From Prorocentrum cordatum (Eukaryota; Sar; Dinophyceae; Prorocentrales; Prorocentraceae): 64,000 nucleotides of DNA. The stretch lies in contig CAUYUJ010014761.1 of NCBI GenBank assembly GCA_963575745.1, positions 286,371 to 350,370 of the forward strand, written 5' to 3'. Positions 11,391 to 21,179 of this stretch are shown here, one piece after another (position 1 is the stretch's first letter; each line of letters begins with the position of its first letter). The notes under the pieces were generated by a model, which had not been told where the DNA came from, did not search any database, and was given only the letters and a program-made list of their open reading frames with translations. A program made the position numbers and the translations under genes.

Positions 11391-11619
11391 ACGCTCCACC
11401 TTCTCCTCCGCCCTCTCTCCTTCTCGCACTCCTCATTCTTCTCCCGCTGCCCAATTCTGTTGTCTCTCCTCCTCCCCCTCATTTTCCTCCTTCTCCTCAT
11501 CCTGCTTCCGCCTCCTCGCTCCCCTCCCCATCCTCGCCCTGATCAAGGTGAGTCGCCGCGGCATCGTTTCTGGAAGGGCATCGACTGGAGGGGCCGATAG
11601 ACGCATGAGGGCCACCGGT

Positions 11620-12115
11620 GGAAATCGTATGCTATCGTCTGCAGCAGACGGTACCAGACGATAGGACCAGTCAGCGGCCGCCAGGGACCGCTGCAGACGA
11701 TTGCAGACGACAGCAGACGATAGGATCAGCTGGGGGCCGCCAAGAACGGGTGCAGCAGACGATAACAGACAATAACAGACAGTAGGACCAGCTAGGGGCT
11801 GCCAGGACCAGCTGCAGACGATAGAGAACTGGTGCAGACAATAGCAGACGATAGGATCTGATAGGGGCCGCCATGTGTGGCTGTCGTCTGCTATCGTCTC
11901 CAGCACACAATACCAGACGATAGGACCAACTAAGGACTGCCAGGATCCGCTGCAGACGATGATAAACGGTAGTAGATGATAGCAGACGATAGCAGGACAC
12001 CTGCCATGGGGCCAGCAGGAACCGCAAGCAGCCGAAAGGAGGCAACAAGGCACCTGGGTGCAATCGTCTGCTATCGGATGCTTTCGTCTGCTATTGCCTG
12101 GCACCAAATAGCCCA
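11620..12115 (+). repeat. CGTCTGC/CAGACGATAG repeat block, copy 2
   Basis: Second copy of the 10.4-11.1 kb block, roughly 80 percent similar by eye, with the same linker order (ACCAGCTAGGGGCTGCCAGG, GGATCTGATAG, ACACCTGC). The two copies are separated by the hexamer array and CT-rich stretch. Confidence 0.8.
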
Positions 12116-12262
12116 CAGCACTTCCGACTACAATGGGTATACCCCATTATGATAGAGAGGGGGCCGGCGGCAGGGGGCGACGCCCTTACGGATAACGGCA
12201 ACATGACTCACCACCGAGATTTGGGTTCGTGTACAGTAGGTCTATGCCGTGCTCCGTGGATT

Positions 12263-12694
12263 TCAGAGTGCCCAGGTCGAACAAGACTCGTACGATGAAG
12301 CTAAACAAACCCGAGTGTTACCGTAGGTAAGGCCGAAAGATGGCGATGTGTCGACGTAGTTGTCGTTTGACCGCACGTACAAGTACGACGAGCAATCGGA
12401 GCTCTTGATTTGGTAGACATGCGAGTAGCCATCTCGCGCCACCGCCATCGCGTTGATTTGCGAATCGGACAACTTTGCGTGACTGGACCCGATCCCCGAA
12501 GTAATGCTCCCATAAGATCCCGTCGTCGGGGGAAACGAGTATGAGCTCCTGCTGGAGCCATCCTGGATCTGGTAGATTTTGCTCCATGCGCTTCCAAATA
12601 TCGCAGCTGCAGGGGAATCATCCGCCGCGTCGAACTGGACGGCTCTGGCGCAGTCCAGCACAGTGAAGATCGCCACGATACAGATCGACTTCAT
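12263..12694 (-). CDS. Small secreted protein, 143 residues, unidentified
   Basis: ATG at 12694 opens MKSICIVAIFTVLDCARA, a typical signal peptide (short positive n-region, hydrophobic core, A-R-A before the likely cleavage). An in-frame Met 42 codons upstream exists, but the signal peptide decides for this start. The mature part is rich in Ser, Tyr and Asp and has two related segments, K-I-Y-Q-I-Q-D-G and H-V-Y-Q-I-K-S-S, each followed by a Ser/Tyr strand. That suggests a repeated beta fold. The frame ends at TGA 12263 and no intron is needed. It differs sharply in composition from the flanking repeats. I do not recognise the family. Role inferred only as secreted or cell-surface. Confidence 0.6.
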   Translation of the reverse strand: MKSICIVAIFTVLDCARAVQFDAADDSPAAAIFGSAWSKIYQIQDGSSRSSYSFPPTTGSYGSITSGIGSSHAKLSDSQINAMAVARDGYSHVYQIKSSDCSSYLYVRSNDNYVDTSPSFGLTYGNTRVCLASSYESCSTWAL

Positions 12695-12969
12695 GTTGAC
12701 GTAATGTGTGGGGTGCAATGGTGATGCGCTCGCTGACGCAAACTTTGAACCAGACAGCTCGTGAGGGTGAAGGTGGTGCAGTAGGGGCTCGACCACAAGA
12801 AACCTTCCATAAAACCCCACCCTGAGACCCCATGACGTCTATTGATTTTTGGTGTGGGAGCATCACGCGTTCCATATCAAAACCATCGAAACCCAAGAAA
12901 TCCAGGGCACCCTAGAGGCAAGCAGGGTGTTTCTTGGCATGGTCCCCCACTATACTGAAACTACCGCAT
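12695..12969. other. Region upstream of the secreted-protein gene
   Basis: Non-repetitive and less GC-rich than average. It would hold the promoter and 5' UTR of the minus-strand gene. No TATA or TTTT box stands out. Confidence 0.4.
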
Positions 12970-13747
12970 AGACCACCCTTCGGGTGATCTCACTATCGAA
13001 CTCACTACCGATCTCACAATCGATCTCAATCGATAGATCTCACAATCGATCTGACTATCGATCTCACAATCAATCTCACAATCGATCCCACAATCGATCT
13101 CACATTCGGTCTCGCTATTGATCTTACAATCGATATCACAATCGATCTCACAATCGATCTGACTATCGATCTCACTATCAAACTCACTATCGATCTCATT
13201 ATCGATCTCACATTCGGTCTCACTATCGATCTCACTATCGATATCACAATCGATATCACAATCGATCTCGCATGCGGCCTCACTGTCGATCTCACTATCG
13301 AACTCACTTTCGATCTCATTATCGATCTCACTATCGATCTCACTATCGATATCACAACCGAAATCACAATCGATCTCACATTCGGTCTCATCATCGATCT
13401 CACTATCGAAATCACTACCGATCTCATTACCGATAGTGATCTCACTACTAACTCAATCGATCGATCTCGCAATCGATCTGACTATCGACCTCACAATAGA
13501 TTCCACAATCGATCTCACATTCGGTCTCACTATCGATCTCACTATCGATATCACAATCGATCTCACAATCGATATCCCATTCGGTCTCACAATCGATCTC
13601 ACTATCGATCTCATTATCGATCTCACATTCGGTCTCACAATCGATCTCACAATCGAGATCTCACAATCGATATCACTACCGATCTCACTATCGATCATCA
13701 AAACAAAACATCAACATCAACATCGTCATCATCATCATCATCACCAC

Positions 13748-13813
<66 letters not shown>

Positions 13814-14130
13814 ATCATCACCATAATCGGGACACCGACGGGGCACCGGCGGGACACCGCGGGCCCCCGGCCGCCCGGAAGGGAGACATTTGGTCCGGCC
13901 GCGCCTCAGCCACACGGGACACCAGCGGGACACCGGCGGGACACCGCGGGGCCCCGGCCGCCCGGAAGGGAGACATTTGGTCCGGCCGCGCCTCAGCCAC
14001 AGGAGACTTTCTCTCGCCCGCCCACGCAGCTTCGCCTCGCACGCACGGCACGCACGAACACGAAACCGAAATCGATTTCCCGGTAGGGGGGCTCTCCGTT
14101 CCACTTCGATCTCACCTCCTCACCTCCGAC
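12970..14130 (+). repeat. Composite repeat, copy 2 (full)
   Basis: In order: a cap containing ACCACCCTTCGGGTGAT (a 5-bp-stem hairpin); a 12-bp minisatellite of ATCTCACTATCG/ATCTCACAATCG units (12985-13695); (ATC)n (13700-13815); the GGGACACC minisatellite with two GGAGACATTTGGTCCGG units (13828-14000); and the CGAAATCGATTTCC core ending at CTCACCTCCGA. Copy 3 near 43.5-45.0 kb has the same order inverted. Unlike copies 1 and 3, no (TA)n follows here. Confidence 0.85.
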
Positions 14131-14179
14131 GAATGTGTTGTTGCCGCTGCTGTCGCTGTCCCCATGAGCTGAGGCGACG

Positions 14180-14400
14180 ATCGGGCCTGAAAGGCCGTGC
14201 TCCTCCTCCACCTCTCCCCTTGCCCCTCCTCTTCTTCCCCCCTCCTCCTCCTCTTCCTCACCTTCTTCCTCCTCCTCTTCTTCCTCCTCTTCTCCCTCCT
14301 CCTCCTCCTCCGCCTCCTCCTCCCTCCCCCCCTCACTGCTCCTCCACTTCTTCCTCCTCCCTGCTTGCCCCCGCCGCCCTCCTCGCACACGTCCTCGTCG
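14180..14400 (+). repeat. CTC/TCC tract
   Basis: Pyrimidine-rich plus strand with interspersed TTC and CCC. Long Ser/Leu or Glu/Arg frames through it are compositional. Confidence 0.8.
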
Positions 14401-14430
14401 TCGCAGGCGTCGTGGTCCAGCGAAAAACGC

Positions 14431-14830
14431 GCGCGTGGCCCGAGCAGCGCTTCGACCGTCCTGGCACTCCCACAGGCCTACCACGACATGGTCTTCGAAC
14501 CCAGAGATGCTCTAAGAACAAAACCCGCTGTGCTACAACAAGACAGGGCTGAACCTAAACTGCGTTTTTCGTTTTCGTTTTGTTTTCGGTTTCCCTCGTT
14601 TTGTCTTCATTCCGCCTGTACCGCAAAACGAAATCGAAACGAAAACGGCCCACGAAATCGCCAAAACACCATTAGGCCCACCCCTGCAACAAGACAGTCC
14701 AAGCCAGACATGTTCTAAGAACATTTCGTGCAGACCACGAAAGGTTCCTAGAACATTCTTTGGTGGGCCTATGGGCGAGCCAGGACCCTTCGCCACTGCT
14801 TGATACTTGGCGCAGAGAAATGCGCGCGGA
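14431..14830 (+). repeat. Dispersed repeat R, copy 1 (split by a MITE)
   Basis: Aligns with 36430-36690 and with the partial copy at 63852-63925. Shared landmarks are GAGCAG, CCTGGCA, ATAGGCCTACCAC, CTCTAAGAACA, TTCGTGCA.ACCACG, TGGTGGGCCT and CGCCACT.CTTGA. The 143-bp hAT-like element interrupts this copy. I see no protein in it. Confidence 0.7.
14544..14686. mobile_element. hAT-like MITE, copy 1 (143 bp)
   Basis: Left end CAGGGCTGAACCTAAAC and right end, reversed, CAGGGGTGGGCCTAA form the TIR. The element is bordered by a perfect 8-bp direct repeat CAACAAGA (14536-14543 and 14687-14694). The interior is T-rich then A-rich (GTTTTCGTTTTG, then CAAAACGAAATCG), so the strand can fold back. CAGGG ends plus an 8-bp target duplication are the marks of hAT-superfamily elements; no transposase is encoded, so it is non-autonomous. 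It sits inside dispersed repeat R, which dates it after R spread. Confidence 0.85.
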
Positions 14831-15199
14831 GGGCCGACAGTTTATGCTAATGCCCTTGTTCCTTGCTTTAGCTTCGGGGATCCAGGCTCTAGAGGACTTC
14901 GAAGGAGCACCCCTCACGAGGCCCAGCGGGCCCCATGGGGCTCCAAAGTGGAGCGGAAAGCTGGGGACACCCTGGGCCATGGGCACCTTTAGCAACCCCC
15001 GACTCTCCGACGACGGCGCCCCCACGGGCAACGACGCTGGCGCCGACTCCGAGACGGACGAGAGCGACGGTCGACGACGACGACAGCGCAGACGCCCATG
15101 GCGACGATGACGACGGAGCTGGCGAGGACGGGACCAGCGAAAAGCTGGGGGGCACCTTGGGCCAGAGGCATCTGTAGCAACCCTCGATCAGTCGGCGAC
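14831..15199 (+). other. Region with an internal duplication, no secure gene
   Basis: A motif of about 47 bp (AAAGCTGGGG..ACC.TGGGCCA, then GCA.CT.TAGCAACCC) occurs at about 14952 and again near 15137. A plus frame with MLMPLFLALASGIQALEDFEG resembles a signal peptide followed by an acidic then Arg-rich tail, but composition is not convincing enough for a gene call. Confidence 0.4.
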
Positions 15200-15610
15200 G
15201 AGCGAGGGGGGGAAGTGAGAAGGAAGAGGCCTTCTCGGAAGGCGGCGGGGCTTCTCAGAACCTTCCATCCTTCTGAACAGTTTTCTGTGACTTCGGGGGA
15301 AGCTCTGAATACCTCTCAAAAGCCCCAAAAATCTCCCGAACCTTCTGAGAAGGCCCCCCTTCTTTTCCCTTCCACCCAAGCTCGACGCCGAACCTTTCTG
15401 CTGGTGCGATCACGCTCACTGGGTCGAGGCTGGTTCGGCGGAGAGCCCAGGGGGGGAGGTGAGAGGGGGCGGGCCTTCCTCAAAGGTGGGGGGGCTTCTC
15501 AGAGGACGCCGTCCCTGTCTTCGGAGAAGGCTTGGAACACCTCCCAGAAGGCGCGAGGGCTTCTGAGAAGCCTGGCCGCATTCTGAGCAGGCCTACCCCC
15601 TCTCACTGCC
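15200..15610 (+). repeat. CCTTCTGAGAAGG palindrome cluster, locus 1
   Basis: Two tandem sub-copies (about 15200-15370 and 15440-15600) of a segment beginning GGGGGGAAGTGAGA or close and studded with CCTTCTGAGAAGGC-like short palindromes. A related segment lies at 36220-36400 just before dispersed repeat R copy 2, so the two repeats may travel together. Confidence 0.65.
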
Positions 15611-15865
15611 CCCTGAGCTCGCCGCCAACTGCTGCCAGCTGCGCTAGGGAACACACCAACAGCCACGCACCGACCTTCGGCAACGCGCGGACCTGATGGC
15701 GGGGGGAGGGAATTCACCTAGCACCCCGCAACTGCGGATGAGAGTGAGTGGGCGGCGGGGTCGTCAGCAGTCTGCGACGCTCTGCAGAAGCCCGCCGCAG
15801 GCGTCGCTTCTTCATGCGCTAGACACCGAGCCCGCCGCAGGCGGCAATCTTTTCGTCAAAGCAAT

Positions 15866-15962
15866 GTGGGTGGGTCGCGGGTGGGTCGCGGGTGGGTCGC
15901 AGGGTGGGCTGCGGGGTGGGTTGCGAGGTCGTCGCAGGGCGGGTCGCGGGTGAGCTGCGGGT
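15866..15962 (+). repeat. GGGTGGGTCGC minisatellite
   Basis: About eight imperfect units. The flanks 15611-15865 and 15963-16297 contain no recognised gene. Confidence 0.8.
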
Positions 15963-16297
15963 GGTTCCAGGGCGACGGCGCAGGCAACAATGCAGCAACG
16001 CAACGCAAGAATGCAACAACAATCCGCACCGCGAGCTCCACTTCAGCCACGCACCCACGGACGGTGAATGACCGTTCGGCCACCTTACTCTGATCTGCAT
16101 CCATCGCCCGGGGAACCAGCGTCCTGGGACCCCAGGCGGGCGGGTGACATGGATATGGTTCGGCCCCAGGAGGGCCCGAATACGTCCCCATCCACCGCCT
16201 GCCGAGTTCGCCGAAGATCGATCCCCCAGGCAGCTGCTATGACAGATCCCCGCCCAAGACTGATCGCACCCACAGGTGTGGGTCACGCTCACCACCG

Positions 16298-16443
16298 CAG
16301 GGCTGGACCTAAACGTTGTCTTTCGTTTTGGTTTCGTTTTGCTGTTCGCTTTTCTCTACCTGTTTTCTTCTGCACCTCCCTGCCCAAAACGAAACACAAA
16401 GCACAGCCGACGTCCAATAAAACAGCGTTTTGGTTCAGCCCTG
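16298..16443. mobile_element. hAT-like MITE, copy 2 (146 bp)
   Basis: Ends CAGGGCTGGACCTAAACG and, reversed, CAGGGCTGAACCAAAACG: 16 of 18 identical. Flanked by 8-bp direct repeats CACCACCG (16290-16297) and CACCACTG (16444-16451), one mismatch. Interior GTTTTG/CAAAACG-rich as in copy 1. Same family as 14544-14686 and 23658-23797. Confidence 0.85.
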
Positions 16444-16626
16444 CACCACTGTGCACATCCCCCCGCGCTGCACATAGCTTCAACGACCTGCGGTCCCGAT
16501 CCGTCGCCCACACACCTGGACGGCGCCCAACAGCTCTGAACTGATGTGTCCGCGCGCCGAGCCAGTGCTTGAGCATCGTTTATCCGATCCCCATCCCAAG
16601 CGGCGTGGCCTGGGCCCCGCTGGCCG

Positions 16627-16702
16627 ATTTACCCCCCTGGATGGGGATATAGGCCGTTGCCTTCGGGTTTCGAGAGGTGTATCCCCAATAGGGGGGTAAT
16701 TT
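16627..16702. repeat. 76-bp inverted repeat (fold-back)
   Basis: ATTTACCCCCCTGGATGGGG at the left is mirrored by CCCCAATAGGGGGGTAATTT at the right, about 20 of 23 bases pairing, with a spacer of about 30 bp. It is followed by a (GGGGAT)n patch to 16742. Could be a tiny non-autonomous element or a structured DNA site. Confidence 0.6.
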
Positions 16703-16742
16703 GGTGGGGGTCTCGAAGGGGATGGGGATGGGGATGGGGGTC

Positions 16743-17189
16743 GGTTAAACGATACTGAGTGCAACGGCCAGACTGCGGCTGTTACGGATCGAGGGCGCAA
16801 GCTGCTCGCGCTAGAAAAAAACGCGCGCGCGTCCCTCCTTCCTCTTAGCTCAACAGGTCACTTCGGACGCTATAGCCTCCGGGTTCGGCAAGGTTCCCCC
16901 CGTAAACCTCTCAGCGATGATGGGCGACGAACATGCTGAACTACGAGATGGACGAATACCATGATGCCAGGGCATGACGACCAACGGCCACCAGCACTGC
17001 ACTGTGGTGTCCGCGCGACAACATGCACAAACCCGCGCAACTCTTGCCTCGCCATCGCTCGGACGTCCATTCCCCATGCACTTGTCGGCTTCGTGCGGGG
17101 AATGTGCCGCGAGGCGACCCAACATGCCCCCTAATGGTCCACATTTTCTGGCGCTGGCCTCGTGGAGAAAAATGCACACGTCCGAGCGA
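16743..17189. other. No recognised gene
   Basis: Open frames on both strands without a recognisable domain. Confidence 0.4.
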
Positions 17190-17415
17190 TGCCAAGACCA
17201 CGACGACGCCGACCACGGCCACGGCGACCACGACCACGGCGCAGACGACAACTGTAACCGCGCCGACTGCGCCGACCGCGACGCCACGACCCCGATACCC
17301 CACGACGGCTGCGCGGACCACGACGGTGACGCCGACGCCAACGCAAACGCCGACGCCGACGCCGACGCCAACGCCAACGCCGACGACGACGACGCCGACG
17401 ACGACCAGGACGAGA
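17190..17415 (+). repeat. GACGCC/ACCACG hexamer-like repeat
   Basis: Runs of GACGCCGACGCC, GACCACGGC and AACGCC units; one plus frame reads as Thr-Pro repeats. Compositional. Confidence 0.7.
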
Positions 17416-17559
17416 CCCGAGGTCTCCCGCGCGCGAAGGGCGGCAGGCCGAGCCCGTCCAGGAGCCCCTGCCGGGGGCGGGCAGGCGCGCGGGCTCGCCG
17501 CGCGTTGTGGGCGCCCCCTGCGCCGCCTGCTCCAGCCTCCTCCCTCGGAGCTCTTCCTC

Positions 17560-17765
17560 CGTCCTCCTCTTCATCGACCTCCTCCTCCTCCTCATCATTA
17601 TCCTCCTCCTCGTCCTCCTCCTCCGCCTCCTCCTCCTCGTCCTCCTCCTCCGCCTCCTCCTCCGCCTCGTCCTCCTCCTCCTCCTCCTCCTCCTCCTCCT
17701 CATCCTCCTTATCCTCCTCCTCCGCCTCCTCCTCCTACCCCTCCTCCTCGTCCTCGCTTCTCGGA
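17560..17765 (+). repeat. CTC tract
   Basis: CTC triplets with CGC and CGT interruptions. A second tract of the same kind lies at 18110-18310. Confidence 0.85.
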
Positions 17766-17939
17766 GGAGTAATGGCGAGGCGGGGGCCCCTTCCTCGTCC
17801 CCCTCCTGGAGGGGGCACGGGGGGAGAAACGAGGCGGCGGGAATGCAGAGGATCCAGGATCCAACTCCCCAATACCCCCCCCAGACTCCCTCGTCCTATC
17901 CGTCGTCCTCCCCAGACCCACTCGAGTCATGGACAAATC

Positions 17940-18012
17940 ACGACGGGAAGTGTTTCATTATTTTCGGCCTCCAGGGGCCCTCCCTGGGCCGCGGGACCGT
18001 CAAACAACGACT
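17940..18012 (+). repeat. Dispersed module T, copy 1
   Basis: Contains TTCGGCCTCCAGGGGCCCTC and GGGACCGTC. Related copies are at 23255-23310, twice in 35690-35880, and at 62440-62500. Confidence 0.6.
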
Positions 18013-18109
18013 CAGGATGAGAAACCAGCAGTTACCAGGGAATGGGTCGGGACCTTTGGGGTAAACGTCATGAAAAATCACGACGTCGGGGGTCTAGGCC
18101 CTCCGCCCC

Positions 18110-18345
18110 CTCCTCCGCCTCCCTCCCCTCCCATTCTTCCCTCCTCCTTCGCCCATCCTCCTCCTCTTCCTCCTCCTCCTCCTCCTTCTCCTCCTCCTCC
18201 TCCTCGTCCTTTCCTCCTCCTCCTCCTCCTCCTCCTCCTTGTCCTCCTCCCCCTCCTCCTTCTCCTCTGCCCCCCGTACCCGTCCTCCTCGTCCTCCTCG
18301 TCCTTCTTCTCTTTTTCGTCCCAGCCCCCCCGCCCCCCCTTACTC
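18110..18345 (+). repeat. CTC/TCC tract
   Basis: Pyrimidine tract ending in a TCGTCC patch and a CCCCCC run. Confidence 0.85.
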
Positions 18346-18496
18346 CGAGTTCAAACGATAATCGTCGGCGTGGGCGTCACCCCAGCCGATTGTCCCAAAC
18401 TGGCCCCCGTCGCTGGCAGCCGCCGCGAGCCGAGGGTGCTCCAACACACGGCGTTGTGCGACGACGAGGCTGGATCCTCGTCGGATCACCGAACGC

Positions 18497-18658
18497 ATGA
18501 TGCCTCATACAGAACGACGAACTAACAAAACTGACACGTTTCCTGACACTGGGGGAAACAGCTACCATATACTCCATGGACCGGCCCATGCAGCTTCACA
18601 TCCGGAGTCTCTCTCGTCCTTCGATGAGCTGCCGAAGAAAAACTCTACCGAACAGAAG
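18497..18658 (+). CDS. Possible short exon, weak
   Basis: The plus frame MMPHTERRTNK continues through ESLSSFDELPKKNSTEQK and ends at AAG/GTAAGT (18658/18659), a canonical 5' splice site. The segment is balanced in composition and flanked by tracts. No family was recognised and no partner exon found. Confidence 0.2.
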
Positions 18659-18694
18659 GTAAGTCCGCACGGCCGTGAGTGAGATCCTGAATAG

Positions 18695-19096
18695 CTGCTG
18701 CTGCTGCTGCTGCGGATGCGGATGAGGATGCGGATGCTGAGGAGGAGGAGGAAGAGGAGGAGGAGAAGGAGGATGATGAGGACGAGGAGAAGGAGGAGGA
18801 GGACGAGGAGCAGCAGGAGGAGGAGGAGAAGGAGAAGGAGGAGGAGGAGGCGGAGGAGGAGGAGGAGGAAAAGGAGGAGGAGGAGGAGAAGGATGAGGCG
18901 GGGGGTAAGAGGAGGAGGTGGAGGAGGAGGAGGAGGAGGAGGAGAGGAGGAGGAGAGGGAGAAGAAGGAAGAGGAAGAGGAAGAGGATAATGAGGAGGAG
19001 GAGGAGGAGGAGGAAGAGGAGGAGGAGAAGGAGGAGGAGGAAGAGGAGGAGGAGGAGGAGGAGCAGGAGCAGGAGGAGGAGGAGGAGGAGGAGAAA
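18695..19096 (+). repeat. (GCT)n then GAG/GGA tract
   Basis: A short GCT run at 18695-18713, then 350 bp of GAG, GGA and GAA triplets. Confidence 0.85.
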
Positions 19097-19710
19097 GGCC
19101 CAAAACATCTCGACCACCCTGTCACCGCTGTCTTCGCTCCTGCTGCTGTCCTTGCCTCTGCGACCGCTCCCGCATCCCCCGCCCCCCCCTCCTGTCGCCC
19201 CTGTGCCCTTGATCCCTTGCTCCCGCTCCCGTCCTTGCCTCTCCGCCCATGCTCCCGCCCGTGCGCCCTGCCGTACGCCTCCGCCATGCTGGGCCCTTTT
19301 GCGCCCGTCCTGCCCCTGCTTTTGCCCCTGCCCTATCCCTGCCCCTGCGTGGCATCTCCCGGTCCCTCTCCTGCGCTGCCCGCTGCCCCCCTGCCTTTCT
19401 ACTCCCGTCCTCGACGCTCCCGCTCCTACCCCCGGGGGCAACAGAAAACAGGCAGGAGGTGGTGGGGCTGGTGGGCGGTGGTGGTCACTGCGCAGTCTGG
19501 GATGACCTCCAGCGGCTTGCCTGGAGAACTGCCAGTTTCCTTGCTGAAAGAGGGCCCCACGCTTCAAACACCAGCTCGGGAGACAGGAGAAAGAGGACGA
19601 ACAACGATATGATGACGGGGCAGCCAACGGCACTTTCTGTGCCCGCGGCCTCTTCGGGTAGCACAGAAGCGACGTCTGCCGCCGGTATGCTGGAAGACCC
19701 TGGAAGAGAT
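19097..19710. other. No recognised gene
   Basis: C-rich spacer with GCTCCCGC-like words, then mixed sequence. The plus frame near 19450-19690 (AVWDDLQRLAWRTASF) looks coding-like but was not identified. Confidence 0.4.
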
Positions 19711-20120
19711 GAAGAGAAGGTGGAGGAGGAGGCGGAGGAGGAGGAGGAGGAGAAGGAGAAGGAGAAGGAGAAGGAGGAGGAGGAGGAGGAGGAAAAGGAG
19801 GCGGAGGCGGAGGAGGAGGAGGAGGAAAAGGAGGAGGAGGAGGAGGAGGGCGGGCAGGAAGGAGGGGGAAGAAAGAATGGGAGGGGAAGGGGGCGGGGGA
19901 ATGGAAGGAGGACCCAGACCTCCAGACCCCCGATGCCAGACCCCCGCCGCCAGTATGCTGGACTACCTCGGAAGACGAAGAGGAGGAGAAAGAGGAGGGA
20001 CGGGACAGAAGGGGGGAGGAATAGGATAAGTATGAGTATGAGTAGGAGTAGGAGTAGGAAGTAGGATTAAGAGAAGGAGGAGGAAGAGGAGGAGGAGGAG
20101 GAGTAGGAGGAATAGGAGAC
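19711..20120 (+). repeat. GAG/GGA tract with GAGTAG patch
   Basis: Purine tract with a (GAGTAG)n-like patch at 20030-20060. Confidence 0.8.
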
Positions 20121-20430
20121 TATAGTGTGCAGCGGTGTATGAACGCAGACGTTATCTGTATAGCGGTGTCTAAGAAAGGTATGCGTAAGGTACGCTGTAG
20201 AGCGGGCCCGAAAAAGGATCCGGTGAGCCAAGCAGCCACAAGGGGGAAAATCCCACCCGCACTCTGCATTCACTGATGACCTACCGTTCGAGTCTGGTGC
20301 TCAAACGAGACCGTCGTACCCGGGTGGCATTCCAAGTGCAAGCCACCCACCACACCCCCGAAGCGCAACATATCGGTTGTACTAACCAGTTCCAGGCAAG
20401 AGCAGGCGCAGGGCATGGGTTTTTGCTGAC

Positions 20431-20715
20431 CACCCCTCGTATATAAAGTTGGCAAACGCAGACGAATTTATGGAGAAGGCCACGATGTGCACGGCCATTT
20501 CAACAACATGGTTCCAAGAGGTGGCAGCGCTGACGTAGCATGCGCAACATTCTCGGCCGCTCGCCGAGACACCCTGTCACACGTCAGCTCGGATGTTCGC
20601 CTGGGCCGCAGGTCACCTGTTAGCTCGGCGTTCACCGGGACACAGAACTGTTGCAGTGCCTGAGAACCTTCTGCTGACCAGGCTCCTTCTATAAAGTTGC
20701 AGTGTACGAGGGGTG
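20431..20715. repeat. 285-bp interval bounded by perfect 11-bp inverted repeats
   Basis: CACCCCTCGTA at 20431-20441 and TACGAGGGGTG at 20705-20715. TATAAAGTTG occurs beside both ends in direct orientation (about 20443 and 20690). It lies about 450 bp beyond the distal end of the copia relic and may be a separate small element or part of a degraded LTR. Confidence 0.4.
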
Positions 20716-21179
20716 TATTAACCTGTCTCGGCAGGTCCCGTGCATGACGGACTCCGCGCCACGCCAGGGCACACTGGCCCCCGCGGCGCCAGCCGCCAAA
20801 ATGATTTACGGCGCCCGTGCAAGCGGTGGAGTTACTCCCGACATTGTCGGTGGGACTAGCCGACGCCGGTCAACCCGCCCCTCCAACAATAGCAGCAAAC
20901 ATTGACAGGGCAGACGGTCTGACAATTCACCGGATGTTTCTCGAACGCAACTCGAATGAGTACCCTCTCATCAGTGTGGCTGACTGCGTTGCATTCGCGA
21001 ACGTAGTTCGTCTCGGCGAGTGTCCTCATATTTCTCTTCCTTGATGTGCTGCACCGCGGTCGCGAACGCAGTTCGGACCTGCGACAACAAGCTCGTCACC
21101 CGCCGTCGTCGTCTTTGGTGGGGTCCCTGTACCTGGAGCTCGGAACGGCCTTCCTGTTCCGCTCCTCGCTGAGCCCCAC
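20716..21179. other. No recognised gene; 3' flank of copia relic
   Basis: Would correspond to sequence beyond the pol C-terminus on the minus strand. No repeat matching the other side of the relic was seen, so no LTR can be called. Confidence 0.4.

Noticed and set aside
11110-11550. Exon ending at AAG/GTGAGT near 11547
   Set aside because: The preceding frame is a translated minisatellite and CT tract; one donor-like site alone is not evidence.
14840-15110. Secreted Arg-tail protein (MLMPLFLALASG...)
   Set aside because: The signal-like stretch is short, the downstream part is an acidic then Arg-rich simple repeat, and it overlaps a duplicated DNA motif.
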